Shown here: in pieces, positions 6,044-6,272 of the stretch | Layout of the letters: the number at the start of each line of letters is the position of its first letter | How positions within the stretch are numbered: the first letter of the stretch is position 1 | Origin: Weeksellaceae bacterium | Lineage (GTDB): Bacteria; Bacteroidota; Bacteroidia; Flavobacteriales; Weeksellaceae | Reading direction: 5' to 3' | Assembly (NCBI GenBank): GCA_028698395.1 | Contig: JAQVDG010000129.1 | Location: forward strand, 1-6,272 | Length of the DNA: 6,272 nt | The notes under the pieces: model-generated | Database searches by the model: none | Seen by the model: only the letters and a program-made list of their open reading frames with translations | Told to the model about the DNA's origin: nothing | Translations under genes and position numbers: made by a program

Positions 6044-6272
6044 TTAAATAAATTTTTCTCCTTTATTCAACTTCAAATCACTTACAAAAGTTTTAATCAA
6101 TTGGTCTTTATTCATGGAACAAATAAGGAGTGCATTTTCGGTATCGACTACGATATAATCATTTAATCCTTCTACAATTATAGCTTTGTTTTGAGTGGTA
6201 TGAATTAATGTATCGGACGTATTGTAACTAAGAATCCATTTTCCGGTTTTTACATTATTTCCTTCTTCTTTT
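6044..6272 (-). CDS. manC: Mannose-1-phosphate guanylyltransferase, C-terminal end (5' partial)
   Basis: The last 75 residues of a minus-strand gene that enters from the right edge; its stop is at 6044-6046. The stretch 'EGLNDYIVVDTENALLIC' (about residues 34-51 of the fragment), followed by a Lys/Asp-rich segment, is characteristic of the C-terminal part of GDP-mannose pyrophosphorylases. These make GDP-mannose from mannose-1-phosphate and GTP for surface polysaccharide and glycan synthesis in the cytosol. The catalytic nucleotidyltransferase domain lies outside the window. Family members seen in Flavobacteriia usually end close to this motif, so the C-terminus looks complete. It faces the ars operon tail-to-tail across 5868-6043, where I see no clear intrinsic terminator. 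Another sugar-phosphate nucleotidyltransferase is a less likely alternative. Confidence 0.85.
   Translation of the reverse strand, partial: KEEGNNVKTGKWILSYNTSDTLIHTTQNKAIIVEGLNDYIVVDTENALLICSMNKDQLIKTFVSDLKLNKGEKFI

Overview
The window looks like chromosomal DNA from a member of the Bacteroidota, probably class Flavobacteriia. The DNA is AT-rich and starts have weak Shine-Dalgarno signals. At least two intergenic regions carry the Bacteroidota -7 motif TAnnTTTG. The gene content also fits: a Bacteroidota-type LptD barrel, and a long (about 590-residue) aromatic amino acid hydroxylase. I cannot name a genus from the sequence alone.

Layout, left to right. (1) 1-1176, plus strand: the C-terminal beta-barrel part of the LPS assembly protein LptD, cut by the window edge. 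(2) 1309-2157, plus strand: ridA (enamine/imine deaminase) followed 3 bases later by an unrecognised four-helix membrane protein, probably one operon behind a TAnnTTTG promoter. (3) 2105-3883, minus strand: an aromatic amino acid hydroxylase whose 3' end overlaps the membrane protein gene tail-to-tail by 53 bases. (4) 3884-4095: a divergent control region with palindromes for both directions. (5) 4096-5867, plus strand: a compact arsenic resistance operon arsR-acr3-arsC with a 4-base gap and a 4-base overlap. (6) 5868-6043: an intergenic stretch holding an unidentified, GC-richer open segment without a start codon. (7) 6044-6272, minus strand: the C-terminal end of mannose-1-phosphate guanylyltransferase, cut by the window edge.

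In the ars operon, ArsC would reduce arsenate to arsenite with thioredoxin, Acr3 would export arsenite, and ArsR would repress the operon through a palindrome just upstream. The most notable point is that acr3 is broken by an apparent single-base deletion in a run of nine A at 5035-5043. One more A, or a -1 slip on the exact heptamer A AAA AAG, restores a normal 344-residue Acr3. This may be a sequencing error, a recent mutation or phase variation, or expression by slippage; the sequence alone cannot decide. I found no RNA genes, CRISPR arrays, insertion sequences or clear intrinsic terminators, and no convincing wholly new system.
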